Shown: positions 62,002-64,000 of the stretch, piece by piece
Numbering within the stretch: the first letter of the stretch is position 1
How the letters are laid out: every line of letters begins with the position of its first letter
Origin: Armatimonadota bacterium
GTDB lineage: Bacteria; Armatimonadota; Fimbriimonadia; Fimbriimonadales; ATM1
Reading direction: 5' to 3'
Assembly (NCBI GenBank): GCA_021324165.1
Contig: JAJPJR010000030.1
Location: 1-64,000 of the forward strand
DNA length: 64,000 nt
Made by a program: the position numbers and the translations under genes
The notes under the pieces: model-generated
The model's input: only the letters and a program-made list of their open reading frames with translations
Database searches by the model: none
Told to the model about the DNA's origin: nothing

Positions 62002-63175
62002 GCCAGATCTCGGTTTGAGGAGCGCTGAGGTATTCGCACCCGTTGCGGGTGATCAAAACCATCTCTTCGATTCCCAAATATCCTTTCCCAGGAACATTGA
62101 CTCCCAGTTCCAAAGTGTAAATCTGATCTTGTTCAACTTTCTGCAGCGGGGTTGTTCCATAACGCGGCCATTTCGGGCCGAGCAGCGTGCCGCCGTCATG
62201 CGCAACTCGGCCGACCTGATGTCCCGTTGCGTGCAGATACTCTTCATATCGCAACTCTTGAATTTTTGCCCGCGCTGCCGCGTCAACCTTCCAGCCTTCG
62301 ATTCCAGGCGCCAAAACGCTCTTTGCCGATTCGATCGCTTCCAACACCGCCCTGAATGCGCGTTCGACATCTTCGGGCACGGCCGCTCCCACAAACCAAC
62401 ACCGCTGAAGGTCGGAGCAGTAGCCGCGCGTTTTCACACCCAAATCCATGTGCACGATATGCCCGGGCTGAACGGTGATGCCTGCGGAAGGAAGTCCGTG
62501 GCCGGCCATAGAATCGGGGCCCGAATTGACGATCGGGTTATGCGCTTCATCCCACGCGAACCCCAAACCTTTCGCCCGCATTTCGTCTTGCACCAGGTTG
62601 AAAATCTGCTGCTCGCTCATCCCCGGCTTGATTTGCGTCGAAGCGGATGCGAACAACTCTTCGGTGGCGCGGATCGCATCTTTCACTTTGGAGATTTCAG
62701 TTGCGGTTTTTCGGGAGCGCACGGCTTGCACGATCGGCTCTGCCGAGACCAGCGAATTTCGGAACCGCGTTCCGCCAAGAAGTTCGACCAGCAGCAAGTA
62801 CATGCCGTGCGAAAGCCCATCCGCTTTGCTGTCGCTGACCGAATAGTTGACCGCTATTTTCGGATCGCTTACACCGTGAAGTTCTTTTTCGAGGAGTTCG
62901 ACCAGCGGCTGACGGATGCCTTCTACATACGGCACCACTTGGTGCCAGTGACCCGAGGCGCTTACCGCCTCCGCATCGAGGTTTCCGACCACGGCGATGC
63001 GTCTGCCCGTGGCGAACACCATGAGGGCGCTCGCCCACGTCAGCCCTCCGCGAAGCAGAAACTCGAGCGCAGGATCGGCTGATTCTGAGGTTTCTCGAAC
63101 GATGGTGAGCCAAACATCGGCGCCCGAATCGCGGACGATCGCCGCGGCCTGTTCGAGTTTTTCCTGAATCGGCAC
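61994..63175 (-). CDS. M24 family metallopeptidase (Xaa-Pro aminopeptidase-like)
   Basis: A 393-residue protein with a creatinase-like N-domain (about 1-165) and a pita-bread domain. The dimetal ligands are in MDLGVKTRGYCSD (two Asp), HATGHQVG (His), LELGV (Glu) and GIEEMV (Glu). It cleaves N-terminal residues before proline or acts on related substrates. It overlaps the DUF3110-like gene at its 3' end and lies 4 bp after the leuA-like stop on the same strand, so they may be co-transcribed. Confidence 0.93.
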   Translation of the reverse strand: MPIQEKLEQAAAIVRDSGADVWLTIVRETSESADPALEFLLRGGLTWASALMVFATGRRIAVVGNLDAEAVSASGHWHQVVPYVEGIRQPLVELLEKELHGVSDPKIAVNYSVSDSKADGLSHGMYLLLVELLGGTRFRNSLVSAEPIVQAVRSRKTATEISKVKDAIRATEELFASASTQIKPGMSEQQIFNLVQDEMRAKGLGFAWDEAHNPIVNSGPDSMAGHGLPSAGITVQPGHIVHMDLGVKTRGYCSDLQRCWFVGAAVPEDVERAFRAVLEAIESAKSVLAPGIEGWKVDAAARAKIQELRYEEYLHATGHQVGRVAHDGGTLLGPKWPRYGTTPLQKVEQDQIYTLELGVNVPGKGYLGIEEMVLITRNGCEYLSAPQTEIWLI

Positions 63176-63179
63176 GAAC

Positions 63180-64000
63180 TTATTTCACGGTTTCGACCAG
63201 CCGCCGCAAATCCTCGGCCGTGACTTCGTCCTTCTGATCGGCGATGTGAAGAAACTGCTCATAAATCTTTTCGAAACGATCGTCGGTAAAACTAAATCCG
63301 ATTTCGTTGAGACGATGCTTCACGCCATGCCTGCCCGATCTCGCCGTTAGAATGATCTCGCTCTTTTCGGCTCCCACCATGTGCGGGTCAATGATTTCAT
63401 AGGTTGTGCGCTCTTTCAGCACACCATCTTGGTGAATGCCGCTGCTGTGAGCATACGCATTCGCGCCCACGACGGCTTTGTTGCGCTGCACAACCATTCC
63501 GGTAAGTTTGCTTACCAAGCGGCTTACCGACAGCAGTTTGTGCGTGTCAATTCCGGTATCGCAGCCAAACAGATCGTGCCGGATTTTCAGCGCCACGACC
63601 ACCTCTTCGAGCGATGTGTTTCCCGCACGTTCGCCGATGCCGTTCACTGTAACTTCCACCTGACGCGCGCCCCCAAGCACTCCGGCGAGCGTGTTTGCCG
63701 TTGCCATTCCAAGATCGTTGTGGCAATGGCAAGAGAAGATCGCTTTGTGACTGTTGGGCACGTTTTCGATAATCCCTTGAATCAACGAGCCGTATTCGGT
63801 GGGATAGGTGTAGCCGGTTGTGTCGGGCACGTTCACCACGGTCGCTCCCGCTTCGATTACCGCTTCCACCACCTGATACACATAGGCGCGGTCGGCGCGG
63901 CCTGAATCTTCCATGAAATACTCGACGTCGGGCACGAAGTTCCGGGCGAGCCGCACGGCTTTCACTCCAGCCTCCAACGCCTGCTCGCGGGTCATACGCA
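63180..64000 (-). CDS. 2-isopropylmalate synthase-type enzyme, short form (5' part outside the window)
   Basis: The last 270 or so residues of a HMGL-like TIM barrel enzyme. Visible are the SCHCHNDLGMATANT metal His pair, VNGIGERAGNTS and GANAYAHSSGIHQDG, which are typical of LeuA and related Claisen-type synthases. It ends soon after LHIADQKDEVTAEDLRRLVETVK (end KDEVTAEDLRRL), without the C-terminal leucine-binding regulatory domain. It may be LeuA, citramalate or homocitrate synthase. The 5' end lies beyond base 64000. Confidence 0.85.
   Translation of the reverse strand, partial: RMTREQALEAGVKAVRLARNFVPDVEYFMEDSGRADRAYVYQVVEAVIEAGATVVNVPDTTGYTYPTEYGSLIQGIIENVPNSHKAIFSCHCHNDLGMATANTLAGVLGGARQVEVTVNGIGERAGNTSLEEVVVALKIRHDLFGCDTGIDTHKLLSVSRLVSKLTGMVVQRNKAVVGANAYAHSSGIHQDGVLKERTTYEIIDPHMVGAEKSEIILTARSGRHGVKHRLNEIGFSFTDDRFEKIYEQFLHIADQKDEVTAEDLRRLVETVK

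Noticed and set aside
1-64000. CRISPR arrays, insertion sequences, prophage or integrated elements
   Set aside because: No direct-repeat array, transposase, terminal inverted repeats or tRNA-anchored integrase was seen; the Xer protein lacks mobile neighbours.

Overview
The window looks like chromosome from a free-living bacterium, most likely of the phylum Armatimonadota (Fimbriimonadia-like). This is inferred from gene content, not from a marker tree. Supporting features are an H-X9-DG type prepilin with a membrane-bound DUF1573-like partner, a Tat-exported Gfo/Idh/MocA oxidoreductase next to a DUF1080 protein, a large Asp-box/VPS10-like exported protein, a RedB-type thioredoxin-fold protein coupled to a hybrid histidine kinase, a bifunctional aldolase/dehydrogenase, and a fused SecDF. 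Several of these also occur in Planctomycetes, so the phylum call is moderate. Genes are densely packed on both strands, with many ATGA, GTGA or TGATG overlaps. I see no CRISPR array, insertion sequence, prophage or rRNA.

Layout. 1-3.3 kb: partial GIY-YIG nuclease, tRNA-Val(CAC), MFS exporter, aminotransferase, beta-carbonic anhydrase. 3.4-6.1 kb: an accessory-looking run of exported proteins behind a near-consensus promoter (DUF1573-like protein, pseudopilin, 10-cysteine secreted protein, and an exported protein interrupted by one in-frame TGA). 6.1-13.8 kb: DUF1080 and oxidoreductase, RedB and hybrid kinase, VPS10-like protein. 13.8-17.0 kb: a divergent DapF homologue, a 645-residue protein of unknown function and a thioesterase. 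17.0-21.3 kb: acetyltransferase, alkyltransferase-like protein, TatA, then a coupled unit of an unknown protein, a PqqD-like protein, a minimal FtsX-type permease, an ABC ATPase and a GH4-like NAD protein. 21.3-25.0 kb: fabD-fabG-acpP-fabF. 25.0-31.7 kb: mutS2-cdd, a dTDP-rhamnose reductase homologue, GNAT, a DnaJ-WD40 fusion with der. 31.7-36.6 kb: cdaA-cdaR, GNAT, MFS-HEAT fusion. 36.6-41.2 kb: isochorismatase family, secreted hydrolase, clpB. 41.3-46.2 kb: pepC-trpE-trpG and two secreted paralogues. 46.2-55.5 kb: aldolase/dehydrogenase, lipoprotein, xerC, secDF, redoxin, M28 peptidase, fpg. 55.5-64.0 kb: GH2 enzyme, tRNA-Val(TAC), degenerate ADP-ribosylglycohydrolase homologue, PAP2, beta-CASP metallo-beta-lactamase protein, DUF3110-like protein, M24 peptidase, and the 3' part of a short leuA.

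A recurring feature is a TANNNT -10-like hexamer 5-10 nt before a start codon that has no Shine-Dalgarno sequence. This suggests frequent leaderless transcription, and two divergent intergenic regions carry mirror-image -10 elements. The most promising candidates for undescribed biology are the PqqD-like/minimal ABC unit, the DapF-like/unknown 645-residue pair, and the pseudopilin/cysteine-rich secreted cluster with its stop-split member.
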